Positions 26,099-36,175 of a stretch of 64,000 nucleotides of DNA are shown here, one piece after another. The notes under the pieces were generated by a model, which saw nothing but the letters and a program-made list of their open reading frames with translations, was not told the origin of the DNA and did no database searches. This DNA comes from Hyphomicrobium sp. CS1GBMeth3 (GTDB lineage: Bacteria > Pseudomonadota > Alphaproteobacteria > Rhizobiales > Hyphomicrobiaceae): assembly GCF_900117455.1 (NCBI RefSeq), contig NZ_FPHO01000002.1, positions 558,001 through 622,000 on the forward strand. The letters run 5' to 3'. Each line of letters begins with the position of its first letter. Within the stretch, counting starts at the first letter, position 1. The position numbers were made by a program, and so were the translations under genes.

Positions 26099-26229
26099 GG
26101 CACGATCCCTAGGCAGCCGCAGCCGGCTGTCAAGCGGCACGCGGTCGCCGGCAAGGGGCTTGGGGGGACGGAACCGCGGGGTCGCGCAGTGGGTATCTCC
26201 TCTGACGACGCGCAACGGCGAGGACGACC

Positions 26230-26451
26230 ATGCAATGTTCGGTATGCGGAGCTGAGGCGGAGGATCTCACCTCCGGCGACTTCGACGGGCTGGTTGTACG
26301 CTGCAAGCGGTGCGGCGAGTATGAGATCGCGGATGCCGCCGTGAACGGGTTCCTGAGGCTCGACTACGACGCGCGTGTCGCCGCTCTTGAAAAGGCGAGG
26401 GAGGTCGCTAGCCAGGGGGCACGGCCGGCGATCACGGCAGGCTCACTCTGA
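26230..26451 (+). CDS. Small zinc-ribbon protein
   Basis: A 73-residue protein with two Cys pairs, CSVC at residues 3-6 and CKRC at 25-28, which form a zinc ribbon, followed by a helical tail (FLRLDYDARVAALEKAREVA). No larger family is recognisable. It is divergent from queE (131 bases between starts) and precedes the YhhQ-type transporter gene on the same strand, separated by 162 bases. The two could be co-transcribed. Function unknown. Confidence 0.6.
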   Translation: MQCSVCGAEAEDLTSGDFDGLVVRCKRCGEYEIADAAVNGFLRLDYDARVAALEKAREVASQGARPAITAGSL

Positions 26452-26613
26452 GCTATGCCGTCGGCGCTTCGCGGCCAGCGTCAATCCAATCTCTGGACGT
26501 TGCACGATGCGGCCGGTATCCATGAGGCTCGCGGAGGCTAGGCGCGAGAGATCTTCTGCGCATGCCTGCGAGTGATCCGCAGCAATCGGCTTCTCGTGGG
26601 GCGCGACGACCTG

Positions 26614-27321
26614 ATGGCGACGACGAGCCGGTCCTACCGCTACTACGATCTCGTCATGGCGGCGTTCGTCACGGTGCTTGTCTGCTCGAACCTCATCGGG
26701 CCCGCGAAGATCGCCCAAGTCGACGTTCCCGGCATCGGTTCCTACGTCTTCGGCGCGGGCGTTCTGTTCTTTCCCATCTCATACATCTTCGGCGACATCC
26801 TGACCGAGGTCTACGGCTACGCGCGGGCACGCCGCGTGATCTGGACAGGCTTTGCGGCGCTGTTCTTCGCGTCCATCATGGCGAGCGTCGTCGTGGCGTT
26901 GCCGCCGGCGCCGTTCTGGGAGCATCAGGCGGCCTACGAGGTTGCGTTCGGGAACGCGTGGCGCATCGTGGCGGCGTCGATGGTCGCCTACTTCTGCGGT
27001 GAGTTTGTCAACTCGTTCGTGCTCGCCAAGATGAAGGTAGCCCAGCGCGGCAAGCATCTCTGGAAGCGCACCATCGGATCGACGATTGCAGGAGAGGCCG
27101 TCGACAGCGCGCTGTTCTATCCACTCGCCTTCTACGGCACCGGCATCATTCCGAACGAGGCGCTGCCGATCGTCATGGTGGCTCAGTTTTTCACCAAGAC
27201 CATGGTCGAGGTCGTGTTCACGCCGGTGACATACAAGGTGGTCGCGTTCCTGAAGCGTGCGGAAGGCGTGGACTATTACGACCGCAACACGGACTTCAAT
27301 CCGTTCAAACTCGAGCCGTAG
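26614..27321 (+). CDS. yhhQ: Queuosine precursor transporter, YhhQ family
   Basis: A 235-residue membrane protein with six or so helices. It has the YhhQ/DUF165 features: SNLIGPAKI, FPISYIFGDILTEVYGY (acidic residues in a helix) and GEAVDSALFYPLAF. YhhQ imports preQ0 or preQ1. The start at the ATG at 26614 fits the family; an upstream GTG at 26572 would add 14 residues. It lies among the que genes, between the queEDF and queC groups, which strongly supports the assignment. Confidence 0.88.
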   Translation: MATTSRSYRYYDLVMAAFVTVLVCSNLIGPAKIAQVDVPGIGSYVFGAGVLFFPISYIFGDILTEVYGYARARRVIWTGFAALFFASIMASVVVALPPAPFWEHQAAYEVAFGNAWRIVAASMVAYFCGEFVNSFVLAKMKVAQRGKHLWKRTIGSTIAGEAVDSALFYPLAFYGTGIIPNEALPIVMVAQFFTKTMVEVVFTPVTYKVVAFLKRAEGVDYYDRNTDFNPFKLEP

Positions 27322-27323
27322 AG

Positions 27324-27351
27324 CTCTCCCCATCGCGTTCGATGGGGAGAG
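27324..27351. terminator. Bidirectional hairpin between convergent genes
   Basis: A perfect 12-base-pair stem CTCTCCCCATCG/CGATGGGGAGAG with a four-base loop lies between the stops of the YhhQ gene (+) and the Dps gene (-). There is no T-run, so termination is probable but not certain. Confidence 0.55.
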
Positions 27352-27359
27352 GGCGAGGC

Positions 27360-27902
27360 TCAATGGCCGGCGATCTCGCGGCGGCTGATCTCGAACAGGA
27401 ACCAGTGGCGGCGCTCGCTTTCGTCGATCCAGTTCTCAAGCAGGCTCGCGGTCGCCACATCGTTGTGCTCATCGGCGAGGTCGTGCACCGCGCGCAGGCG
27501 GCCGATGAGATCCTTGTTGTCGTCGCGCAGCTCGGCGATCATGTCGAGCGGATCGACGTAGTCGGCGTCGTTGTCCTTCACGCGCTGCAGCCTCGCGATC
27601 TGCCCGATGGACCGAATCGTCGTGCCGCCGATCTTGCGCACGCGCTCGGCTATGTCGTCGGTCATGGCGAAGATCTGGTCGCCCTGCTCGTCAAGCAGCA
27701 GATGGTAGTCGCGGAAGTGCGGCCCGCTTACGTGCCAATGGAAGTTCTTGGTCTTGAGATACAACGCAAAGACATCGGCGAGCAGCTCGTTGAGGGCGCC
27801 GCTCAAGTCGCGCACGGCGTTGTCGCCCAGGTCGCTGGGGGTGGTGAGGGGCGCCTTGCGGCGCTCCGCGGCTTTCTTGAGATCGATCTTCGTCTCGGCC
27901 AT
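27360..27902 (-). CDS. dps: Dps-family ferritin-like DNA-protection protein
   Basis: A 180-residue four-helix ferritin-like protein. The dinuclear ferroxidase residues are in NFHWHVSGPHFRDYHLLLDEQGDQ, the classical Dps signature. The Lys-rich N-terminus (ETKIDLKKAAERRK) could bind DNA. Dps stores iron using hydrogen peroxide and shields DNA in stress. I chose the ATG at 27902 with GGAG eight bases upstream; the frame reaches 27992 but the extra residues are not family-like. Confidence 0.88.
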   Translation of the reverse strand: MAETKIDLKKAAERRKAPLTTPSDLGDNAVRDLSGALNELLADVFALYLKTKNFHWHVSGPHFRDYHLLLDEQGDQIFAMTDDIAERVRKIGGTTIRSIGQIARLQRVKDNDADYVDPLDMIAELRDDNKDLIGRLRAVHDLADEHNDVATASLLENWIDESERRHWFLFEISRREIAGH

Positions 27903-28028
27903 GGGGAAAGCTCCATCGGGTTGGAAGGGGTGCCCGTAAGGTAGGAACCGTCCCGTGCGAAATGAAGCATCCCTATTCTTTGGTTGAGGCAAATTGGCCG
28001 TTAACGGAGCAGGAAGCTTCGTTGTCGC

Positions 28029-28751
28029 TCACGCTGTTTGAGCAGGATGCGCATGAGCTGCTTGCCACATTTCCCAGCCCTTGGCGCGAAGCTCGCAGGC
28101 GGGGCATGTGCCGCAACCCCAGCCCCAGTCGTGGTGGTGCGTACGGTCGCCGAGATAGCAGGTGTGGGTCTCCTCACGGATGAGGTCTACGAGCGCGCGG
28201 CCGCCAAGCTCGTCGGCCAGCGCCCAGGTGCCGGCCTTGTCGATGAACATGAGCGGCGTTTCGATCGAGAACGGCTTGTCGAGGCCGAGGGAGAGGGTCT
28301 CCTGTTGCGCGCGCATGGTGGTGGCACGACAGTCGGGATAGCCTGAGTAGTCGGTTTCGCACATGCCGCCGACGAGGCTCGCGATGCCGCGGCGGTAGGC
28401 GACGGCCGCCGCATAGGTGAGGAACAGAAGGTTGCGCCCGGGGACAAAGGTCGAGGGGAGGCCCGCCTCGGTCATCTCGATTTCGGTCTCGCGCGTAAGG
28501 GCGGTCTCGCTGATGCGCGAGAGCTCGGGTAGGGCGATCACGTGATCCGGGCCGAGCTTGGCGCCCCAGTCGGGGAAGGCACGGCGCAAGGCCTCTCGCA
28601 CGACGGTGCGCTGTGTCAGCTCGACCGCGTGGCGTTGGCCATAGTCGAAGCCGACGGTTTCGACGCGCCCGAAACGCGCCAGAGCCCAGGCCAGGCAGAC
28701 CGTCGAATCCTGGCCACCGGAAAACAGAACGAGGGCGCTGTCCGCGGGCAT
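28029..28751 (-). CDS. queC: 7-cyano-7-deazaguanine synthase QueC
   Basis: A 240-residue PP-loop ATPase. The ATP-binding loop LFSGGQDST lies near the N-terminus, [11 protein letters not shown] follows, and the C-terminal zinc site has the Cys spacing CYLG...CGTCPAC. It converts 7-carboxy-7-deazaguanine to preQ0 with ammonia and ATP. It lies one base after the stop of the GFA-type gene, so the two are probably one operon. Together with queD, queE and queF it completes the preQ1 pathway after the GTP cyclohydrolase step, which is not in the window. Confidence 0.95.
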   Translation of the reverse strand: MPADSALVLFSGGQDSTVCLAWALARFGRVETVGFDYGQRHAVELTQRTVVREALRRAFPDWGAKLGPDHVIALPELSRISETALTRETEIEMTEAGLPSTFVPGRNLLFLTYAAAVAYRRGIASLVGGMCETDYSGYPDCRATTMRAQQETLSLGLDKPFSIETPLMFIDKAGTWALADELGGRALVDLIREETHTCYLGDRTHHHDWGWGCGTCPACELRAKGWEMWQAAHAHPAQTA

Positions 28752-28752
28752 G

Positions 28753-29115
28753 TCAGAGGCTCTTTCCGTCGAACGGTGTAATGGCGAGCGTGTCTGGATC
28801 TATCTCCTCGATACAGCGGACGTTGAGCGCAACCATCTCGGTGCCGTCGGGCATCGTGCCGCGCCCGAAGCTGCCGATGCCGCAGGTGCGGCAGAAGAGA
28901 TGGTGAATGACTTTCTGGCCAAACTGGTAGTCGGCGATCCGGTCCTCGCCGGACTCGAGCTTGAAGTTCTGCGCCGGGATGAAGGCGAGAAGGCCGCCGA
29001 ACCTGCGGCAGTAGGAGCAATTGCAGCTCATGGCTTCCGCGATGGGCGCGCTCCTCGCCTCATAACGGATTGCGCCGCAATGACAGGAGCCATGGTAGGT
29101 CTGCTGCTCGCTCAA
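28753..29115 (-). CDS. GFA family (Gfa-like/CENP-V) zinc protein
   Basis: A 120-residue protein with the GFA-type cysteine set: [11 protein letters not shown] at the N-terminus, SCNCSYCRR, and [12 protein letters not shown]. Family members include glutathione-dependent formaldehyde-activating enzyme Gfa, but many have no known activity. It is followed after one base by queC on the same strand, an arrangement that hints at co-transcription rather than a shared pathway. Function uncertain. Confidence 0.8.
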   Translation of the reverse strand: MSEQQTYHGSCHCGAIRYEARSAPIAEAMSCNCSYCRRFGGLLAFIPAQNFKLESGEDRIADYQFGQKVIHHLFCRTCGIGSFGRGTMPDGTEMVALNVRCIEEIDPDTLAITPFDGKSL

Positions 29116-29162
29116 GGGATTGTCCTCGCTCTGATTGCGATCGTCCTGCCCAGGGTGGGTAG

Positions 29163-30569
<1,407 letters not shown>

Positions 30570-30611
30570 TCCCCTCAAGGCGGCCGCAGCGAGGCTTTAC
30601 CTCGTTTTAAG

Positions 30612-30649
30612 GAGCCGGGTCCTATAGTCCTTCTGTTCCCGGTTCTTTT
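30612..30649 (+). terminator. Rho-independent terminator of eno
   Basis: The stem GAGCCGGG/CCCGGTTC (30612-30619 with 30638-30645) has one G-T pair and is followed by TTTT. It lies 43 bases after the enolase stop and before the ftsB-like gene. Confidence 0.6.
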
Positions 30650-30671
30650 AACGCGTAACGTCGAACAATCC

Positions 30672-30998
30672 GTGCTGCGTCAGCCCCTATATGATCGGCG
30701 AGCCAAGCTCCGGCAGGCGTTGGTGTTGCTTCTCTGCCTGGCGTTGACGGCATATTTCGCCTTTCACACGATCAAGGGCCGCCACGGCCTCGATGCGCGG
30801 GACAAACTGCTTGAGCGCGAAAGTGCTCTTGAGTTTGAGATCCAGAGCCTCGAGGCCGTGCGCGCCAAGCTTTCGCGCGATGTGGCGCTGCTCCGGCCCG
30901 ATCTTCCCGATCCCGACTTCGTGCAAGAAATCGCCCGTGAGGTTCTCGGTTTCGCGAACCCGCGCGACCGCGTGGTCATGACGCCACCGCCGGGTTGA
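30672..30998 (+). CDS. ftsB: Septum formation initiator protein, FtsB-like
   Basis: A 108-residue protein starting with GTG. It has a short cytoplasmic N-terminus, one membrane helix (about residues 16-33), a coiled-coil segment (LLERESALEFEIQSLEAVRAKLSRDVALL) and a C-terminal DPDFVQEIAREVLGFANPRDRV block typical of the FtsB/DivIC family. In cell division FtsB joins FtsL and FtsQ. Its place after eno and before pdhA-type genes is conserved in alphaproteobacteria. Confidence 0.85.
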   Translation: MLRQPLYDRRAKLRQALVLLLCLALTAYFAFHTIKGRHGLDARDKLLERESALEFEIQSLEAVRAKLSRDVALLRPDLPDPDFVQEIAREVLGFANPRDRVVMTPPPG

Positions 30999-31207
30999 CC
31001 CCGAGGGGTCGGCGAGGCTTTTGCGCCGCTAAGCTGCCACAGGTCTCAGCCAGGAAGCGCTGGGCAAAGCGACTCGCGCGACGCTGCAGTGCAGCACAGG
31101 CGGGCGCTGGCCTGCGGGCCGCCGCGTCGTGTAGATTTCAATGTGCTCTGGCATGTTACCGCTGGCGGCAGGCGTTTTCACATAGTCGCGACGGGCAAGG
31201 AGAAGAC

Positions 31208-32200
31208 ATGACGGCAGGCGCGTTCGGTCCGATCGACGTGGAGGACGCGATGTTCTCCGCAGAGGAGGACATTGCCGCCTACCGCAGCATGCTGCTGATC
31301 CGGCGGTTCGAGGAGAAGGCCGGACAGCTTTACGCGTTGCAGGCGATCCATGGCCCTTGCCCGCTTTGCATTGGGCAGGAGGCGTCCATCGTCGGCATGT
31401 TGATGGAAGCGTTTCCCACCGACCCGGTTGTCACCGGATACCGCACGCATGGGGCGCTGTTGGCGCGCGGCGCCGATCCTGAGCTTCTGATGTCGGAGCT
31501 GACGGGGCGCAGCAGTGGGCTCGCCGGCGGCAAGGGCGGCACGACGCGGATGTTCGCGCCCGAGCACGAGTTCTATGGCGGGCATGGCAGCGCCGGGCTT
31601 GGCGCGCCAATCGGTGCGGGACTGGCGTTTGCCTCGCGCTATCGGCGCGACAATGCCGTGACGCTGTGCTTCTTCGGCGACGGTGCGGCCGGACGAGGGC
31701 GCGTGCTGGAGACGTACAAGCTTGCGGCGCGCTGGTTGCTGCCGATCGTGTTCATCGTCGACAACAATACAGCGGCGCCGGGGGGCAGCGTGGTGCTCGG
31801 CTCGGTGCCGTCTGCGATCTCCGAAAGCGGCCGACCGTTCGCCATTCCCGGCGAGCAGGTGGACGGCATCGACGTGCGTCGGGTCCGTGCGGCTGGGCGG
31901 CGCGCCATCGAGCGCGCGCGTCGCGGCGACGGTCCGACGGTGCTCGAGATGCTAACCTATCGCTATCGCGGTCATGGCGGCATGCCGGCGCGCATCAGCG
32001 GAGGAGTTGAGCGCCGGCTCGAGGATGCGGATCCCGTGGTCAAGGCGCGGGCGCGCATTCTCACCTCGGGTTTGCTGACGGAGCGCGAGCTCAAGGCGCT
32101 GGAGAAAGAAATCCGCGAAACGGTCGCTGCTGCGGCCGCAGCGGCGCGCGCGGCGCCTCATCCCGATGGCGACGACCTTCTGGCGTCGGTGGAGGCATAG
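31208..32200 (+). CDS. Divergent pyruvate dehydrogenase E1 alpha-like protein
   Basis: A 330-residue thiamine-diphosphate enzyme subunit; AAGGAG precedes the ATG at 31208. It keeps the family frame: LLIRRFEEKAGQLY, the TPP motif from GDG (FFGDGAAGRGR) to NN (VDNN), FYGGHG and TYRYRGHG. It departs from normal PdhA: GRG for NQG after GDGAA, YRTHGA for YRDHGH, KGGTTRMF for KGGSMHMF, and no MSDP after GH. It is followed after four bases by the beta-subunit gene. The true 2-oxoacid substrate is not clear; no E2 or E3 gene is nearby. Confidence 0.8.
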   Translation: MTAGAFGPIDVEDAMFSAEEDIAAYRSMLLIRRFEEKAGQLYALQAIHGPCPLCIGQEASIVGMLMEAFPTDPVVTGYRTHGALLARGADPELLMSELTGRSSGLAGGKGGTTRMFAPEHEFYGGHGSAGLGAPIGAGLAFASRYRRDNAVTLCFFGDGAAGRGRVLETYKLAARWLLPIVFIVDNNTAAPGGSVVLGSVPSAISESGRPFAIPGEQVDGIDVRRVRAAGRRAIERARRGDGPTVLEMLTYRYRGHGGMPARISGGVERRLEDADPVVKARARILTSGLLTERELKALEKEIRETVAAAAAAARAAPHPDGDDLLASVEA

Positions 32201-32204
32201 CGCC

Positions 32205-33539
32205 ATGCGCCGCGAAATCCTCATGCCGTCCGTAACGCCCGCGATGACCGATGCCAAGGTTTCGCGCTGGCACGTGGCTGAAGGCCAGGACGTGGCGGCG
32301 GGAGATCTTCTGGTCGAAGTCGCGACGCCGACGGCGACGCTCGAGATCGAGGCCGAAGATGAGGGGCGTGTCGAGCGCATCCTGGTGCCGGCCGGCACCG
32401 AGGGCGTTCGGGTCAACACGCCGCTTGCCATCCTGCTCGCAGCAGCACGCGAGCGGCGGGCACGCAACGCCGGCCTCGCGCAGCCGGTGACGTTTGCGGG
32501 GCTCGGGGATCTGGCGCCTGACGACGTGCTGCCGGTTCACGCTTCTGCTGGTGCGCGGGAGGGACAAGGGCAAAGCTACCGCGAGGCGCTGCGCGATGCG
32601 CTCGCGGCCGAGATGCGCGCCGACCCATCGGTGTTTCTGATCGGCGTCGACGTGGCGCAGAACCGCGGCGCGCAGCGCGTCGCGCAGGGTCTGCTCGACA
32701 CGTTCGGATCGTCACGTGTGGTTTCGGCGCCGGCGTTCGACGAAGCGCTGATCGGTACGGCCTTGGGTGCCGCCTTTGCCGGTTTGCGCCCCGTGATCGA
32801 GGTGACGCATTGGGGACGGGCGCTGGACGTGCTCGGGCCCTACCTCACGAGTGCCGCGCAGACGTTCTACCTGTCGGGCGGCCGCCTCTGCGTGCCGATC
32901 GTCTTCCGTGGGCCCAACGGAGGCTCGCCGGGGGCCACCGGGGAGGACGCGCGCTGTGTTGCTGCTGCGCTGGCGCAAATACCGGGCCTCAGGGTAGTAC
33001 AGCCGGCCACCGCCGCGACGGCCAGGGCGCTGTTGAGCGCGGCCATCCGCGATCCGGGTCCGGTGGCGGTGCTGGAGGACGAGCGGCTTTATGCGCTGCG
33101 TGACACGGGGCCGAGGCTGGACGTTACCCGCATCGGCGCTGCCCGCATTGCGCGCGCCGGACGCGACGTCACGATCGCGGCGGCGGGTCATACGCTCATC
33201 GTCGTGCTCGAAGCAGCCGGTGCGCTCTCACGCGCCGGGATCGAGTGCGAGGTGATCGACCTCATGTCGGTGCGTCCGCTGGACCGCGAGAGTGTGACCG
33301 CTTCCGTCATGCGTACGGGCCGGCTGGTAACGGTCGAGGACGGCTGGGGCGACCTTGGCATTGGCGCTGAGCTTGTCGCATCGGTTGCCGAGCGCGCGTT
33401 CGAGACTCTGCGTGCCGCGCCGCTTCGCATTGCCGGCGCCAGCGTGCCAATGCCCTATGCGCTCGAGCTACAGGCTGAAGCGGTGCCGGACGCTAAGCGT
33501 ATCGCCGGTGCCGTGGCTGCTCTGGTGCGGGGCGGCTGA
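32205..33539 (+). CDS. Divergent E1 beta-like protein with a lipoyl-type domain lacking the lipoyl lysine
   Basis: A 444-residue fusion like alphaproteobacterial PdhB. Residues 1-80 form a biotinyl/lipoyl-type domain, but where ETDKATMEVEA is expected the sequence reads VATPTATLEIEA, so Thr43 replaces the lipoyl lysine. After a linker the transketolase-like beta subunit runs from about 122 to 444. The beta active-site region is altered: Glu of ITEHG aligns with Asp179 (AFDEA), and His of QHSQ with Asp248 (GEDAR). The C-terminal DLMSVRPLD and VEDGW segments are normal. It may be a catalytically distinct or non-catalytic paralogue. No E2/E3 genes follow. Confidence 0.8.
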   Translation: MRREILMPSVTPAMTDAKVSRWHVAEGQDVAAGDLLVEVATPTATLEIEAEDEGRVERILVPAGTEGVRVNTPLAILLAAARERRARNAGLAQPVTFAGLGDLAPDDVLPVHASAGAREGQGQSYREALRDALAAEMRADPSVFLIGVDVAQNRGAQRVAQGLLDTFGSSRVVSAPAFDEALIGTALGAAFAGLRPVIEVTHWGRALDVLGPYLTSAAQTFYLSGGRLCVPIVFRGPNGGSPGATGEDARCVAAALAQIPGLRVVQPATAATARALLSAAIRDPGPVAVLEDERLYALRDTGPRLDVTRIGAARIARAGRDVTIAAAGHTLIVVLEAAGALSRAGIECEVIDLMSVRPLDRESVTASVMRTGRLVTVEDGWGDLGIGAELVASVAERAFETLRAAPLRIAGASVPMPYALELQAEAVPDAKRIAGAVAALVRGG

Positions 33540-33791
33540 GCACGGCCGCGCTTGCGATTCCGCACGGGGTTGCCGCCACTTATGATCGCTGCAGAGCTTT
33601 CCCGCTCGCTTGCCGTCATCGCATGTGGCGCGCCGGCCACGCGATTTTGCTTTCCACAGATTCGGTCCTGTCAATTCAGGTCGTGCACGGGCATTTTAGT
33701 GTCGCCTCCTTGTGAGGGGCCGCTTCTCGACCGTAGACCAGAGAAACGTACAGGCAACACACGTCGCCTCAAGTACGCCACGGGGGACACC

Positions 33792-34232
33792 ATGCAGACA
33801 ACGTCAGCGAAACTCGCCCTTGCGATCGGCGGCGCCCTGCTGCTCGCCGGCTGCTCGTCGAGCAGCGGACTGTTCGGAAATGCACTCACCACGCAGTCGA
33901 TCTCGACCTCGCCCAACGGCACGGCCGTTGCTGCGGGCAAGGTGGATCCGACTTGCACCGCGCTGGCCCAGCGTATCGAGACGCTGCGTTCCGACGGGCT
34001 GACGGAGCGCCTTGAGAAGGCGGGCACCGGCAAGTCCTCGACGGTGTCGGTGAAGCGGGACTCGCTCGCCAAGGCAGCTGAACTCGACAAGGCGAATGCG
34101 GAATTTCAGGCTAAGTGCTCGACCGTGCCGCGCCCGGTCCAGCAGGCTGCAGCCTCTACGGCTCCGGCCGGCGCTTCGGCAGGGTCCGCCCCAGCCACAG
34201 CAGCACCGCCAATTGTCGTTCAGCAGCGCTAG
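33792..34232 (+). CDS. Small putative lipoprotein
   Basis: A 146-residue protein starting at the ATG at 33792. A lipoprotein signal peptide ends in LLLAGC (Cys at about residue 21). The mature part has a short charged helical region with two further cysteines (DPTCTALAQRIETLRSD and FQAKCSTV), then a low-complexity Ala/Pro tail. No family is recognised. It resembles in size and layout the next small gene at 34425, which also has a Cys pair. Confidence 0.6.
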   Translation: MQTTSAKLALAIGGALLLAGCSSSSGLFGNALTTQSISTSPNGTAVAAGKVDPTCTALAQRIETLRSDGLTERLEKAGTGKSSTVSVKRDSLAKAAELDKANAEFQAKCSTVPRPVQQAAASTAPAGASAGSAPATAAPPIVVQQR

Positions 34233-34424
34233 TGCGTCAGCCTGTCGTCTCGCTGTGTGGCTCTGATCAGCATTTATTCACGACGAACTTTACAACGTCG
34301 TAATCTGCTGCATCACAGCCACACTTTTGCGCGAATGGGCTGGGATGAGCGGCCAGGGGTTCAATAGCTCCGTAGAAAAATCTAACGTACTGCTCCGATT
34401 TGTTCTCGAAAGGACTACTGGATC

Positions 34425-34730
34425 ATGACTGCGAGGGTGGTGCGCGGCGGCCCGTTTCGTCTTGCTCTGCTCAGCGCCGCGATGGCGGCTGCGCTGACAG
34501 GCGGATGCGCATCCGGAGGCGGCCCTGGCGGTCCGAGCAAGAAGGCCCTCGCCAACGGCGAGAGCTGCGGCTCGATCAAACAGCAGCTCAATAAGCTCGA
34601 CGCGCGTGGCGTCCCGGCATCCGTGCAGGCCCAGGCGGCCGGTAAAAAGATCAGCGGGCAGCAGAAAGCCGACGCCGATCTCTATAACCAGCTCCTCAAC
34701 GACTATCTCGGCGCGCGCTGCCACGTCTGA
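34425..34730 (+). CDS. Small secreted or lipidated protein
   Basis: A 101-residue protein with a signal peptide ending near ALTGGCAS, close to but not a perfect lipobox. The mature part has SCGSIKQQLNKLDARG and ends LNDYLGARCHV, giving one Cys pair flanking helices, as in the gene upstream. AAAGGA lies upstream of the ATG. Function unknown; the two neighbours may be distant paralogues. Confidence 0.55.
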   Translation: MTARVVRGGPFRLALLSAAMAAALTGGCASGGGPGGPSKKALANGESCGSIKQQLNKLDARGVPASVQAQAAGKKISGQQKADADLYNQLLNDYLGARCHV

Positions 34731-34877
34731 GGCGGGTGGCGGTTCAATCGCTCAACTCAGGGCTGCCCCGATGGGCCGGATAGCGGTTCCCGTCGGTTCG
34801 CGCTAGGTATGCGCCGTCGCTCCGCGAGAGCCAGGGGAAGACGGGGCAGGCGGAGCCAATCGCAAGGGGAGCCGACT

Positions 34878-35165
34878 ATGGACTTCATGCAATTCATCAA
34901 CGAGAACCCGAACCTCATCGTCATGGTCATCAACGGGCTCATCGCGGGCTGGCTCGCGGGGCTGTTGCTCGGCGGCGGCGGGTTAATCCGCAATTTGCTC
35001 GTGGGACTGATCGGCGCTGTGGTCGGCGGCTATCTGGTGTCCGCGGGCCTCCTGACGCTGCCGTATGATTTCGACTCCTACATTCCGTATGGTAACCAGA
35101 TCGTGGTTTCGACGATTGGTGCGCTACTCGTCGTCATCGTGTCCCGGTTTCTCGGCGGACGCTGA
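34878..35165 (+). CDS. GlsB/YeaQ/YmgE family membrane protein
   Basis: A 95-residue protein with three hydrophobic segments. Glycine-rich helices [34 protein letters not shown] are typical of the transglycosylase-associated/GlsB family of stress-related small membrane proteins. I chose the ATG at 34878 because AAGGGGA (34864-34870) lies seven bases upstream. It precedes lipA by 44 bases. Confidence 0.8.
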   Translation: MDFMQFINENPNLIVMVINGLIAGWLAGLLLGGGGLIRNLLVGLIGAVVGGYLVSAGLLTLPYDFDSYIPYGNQIVVSTIGALLVVIVSRFLGGR

Positions 35166-35209
35166 CAGAATGGTGGCAAGCGCTAGGGGCGTGCTCTAAG
35201 TATAAGCCT

Positions 35210-36166
35210 ATGGTTACGCTTCTCGATATGCGCGGGCGGGGCGGCGGAGAACGGCCCCGACATCCGGAGAAGGCGCATCGGCCCGATAAACCGATGCTGC
35301 CGAAGCCGGATTGGATTCGCGTGCGCGCACCTGGCTCCGATGGCTTTCTGGCGACGCGGGCCATCGTGCGCGAGCACGGGCTGGCGACGGTGTGCGAGGA
35401 GGCGGGCTGCCCCAACATCGGCGAGTGCTGGCAGAAGCGCCATGCCACCATGATGATCATGGGGGACATCTGCACGCGTGCCTGCGCGTTCTGCAATGTG
35501 ACGACGGGTCGGCCTCGGCCGCTGGATGGCGCCGAGCCGCAGCGTGTTGCCGACGCCGTGGCCGCGCTCGGACTTGAGCATGTCGTCATCACGTCCGTGG
35601 ATCGCGACGATCTCGCGGACGGCGGTGCGGCGCATTTCGCGGCGGTCATCGAAGCGGTGCGCGCCAGCGCCCCGCAGACCAGCATCGAGGTGCTGATCCC
35701 GGACTTTCTGCGCAAGGACGGCGCGCTGGCTGAGGTCGTTGCGGCGTGCCCGGACGTGCTCAACCATAACCTCGAGACCGTGCCTGCGCTCTATGTGCGC
35801 GTCCGTCCCGGCGCGCGCTACTTTCACTCGCTTCGTCTCCTGCAGCAGGCGAAGGAGATGGACGCGTCGCTGTTCACCAAGTCCGGGCTGATGGTGGGGC
35901 TCGGGGAGACGCGCGACGAGATCCTGCAGGTCATGGATGATCTCAGGACGGCGGATGTCGACTTCCTGACCATCGGGCAGTACCTCGCGCCGTCGCGCAA
36001 GCACGCCGAGGTGAAGCGCTACATGCCGCCCGACGAGTTCGCGGAGCTGAAGCGGATTGCGGAGGCAAAAGGCTTCCTCGTCGTGGCGGCGAGCCCGATG
36101 ACGCGCTCGTCGTATCACGCAGGCGATGATTTCCGCCGCCTCAAGGCGGCGCGCGCCGCGGGTTAG
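35210..36166 (+). CDS. lipA: Lipoyl synthase
   Basis: A 318-residue radical SAM enzyme with both iron-sulfur sites: the auxiliary cluster C-x4-C-x5-C in [12 protein letters not shown] and the radical SAM C-x3-C-x2-C in CTRACAFC. The C-terminal Ser ligand is in MTRSSYHA. It inserts sulfur into octanoyl groups to make lipoyl cofactors. It usually lies just after pdhC/lpd in alphaproteobacteria; here three small envelope genes stand in between. Confidence 0.96.
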   Translation: MVTLLDMRGRGGGERPRHPEKAHRPDKPMLPKPDWIRVRAPGSDGFLATRAIVREHGLATVCEEAGCPNIGECWQKRHATMMIMGDICTRACAFCNVTTGRPRPLDGAEPQRVADAVAALGLEHVVITSVDRDDLADGGAAHFAAVIEAVRASAPQTSIEVLIPDFLRKDGALAEVVAACPDVLNHNLETVPALYVRVRPGARYFHSLRLLQQAKEMDASLFTKSGLMVGLGETRDEILQVMDDLRTADVDFLTIGQYLAPSRKHAEVKRYMPPDEFAELKRIAEAKGFLVVAASPMTRSSYHAGDDFRRLKAARAAG

Positions 36167-36175
36167 GACCTAGCC

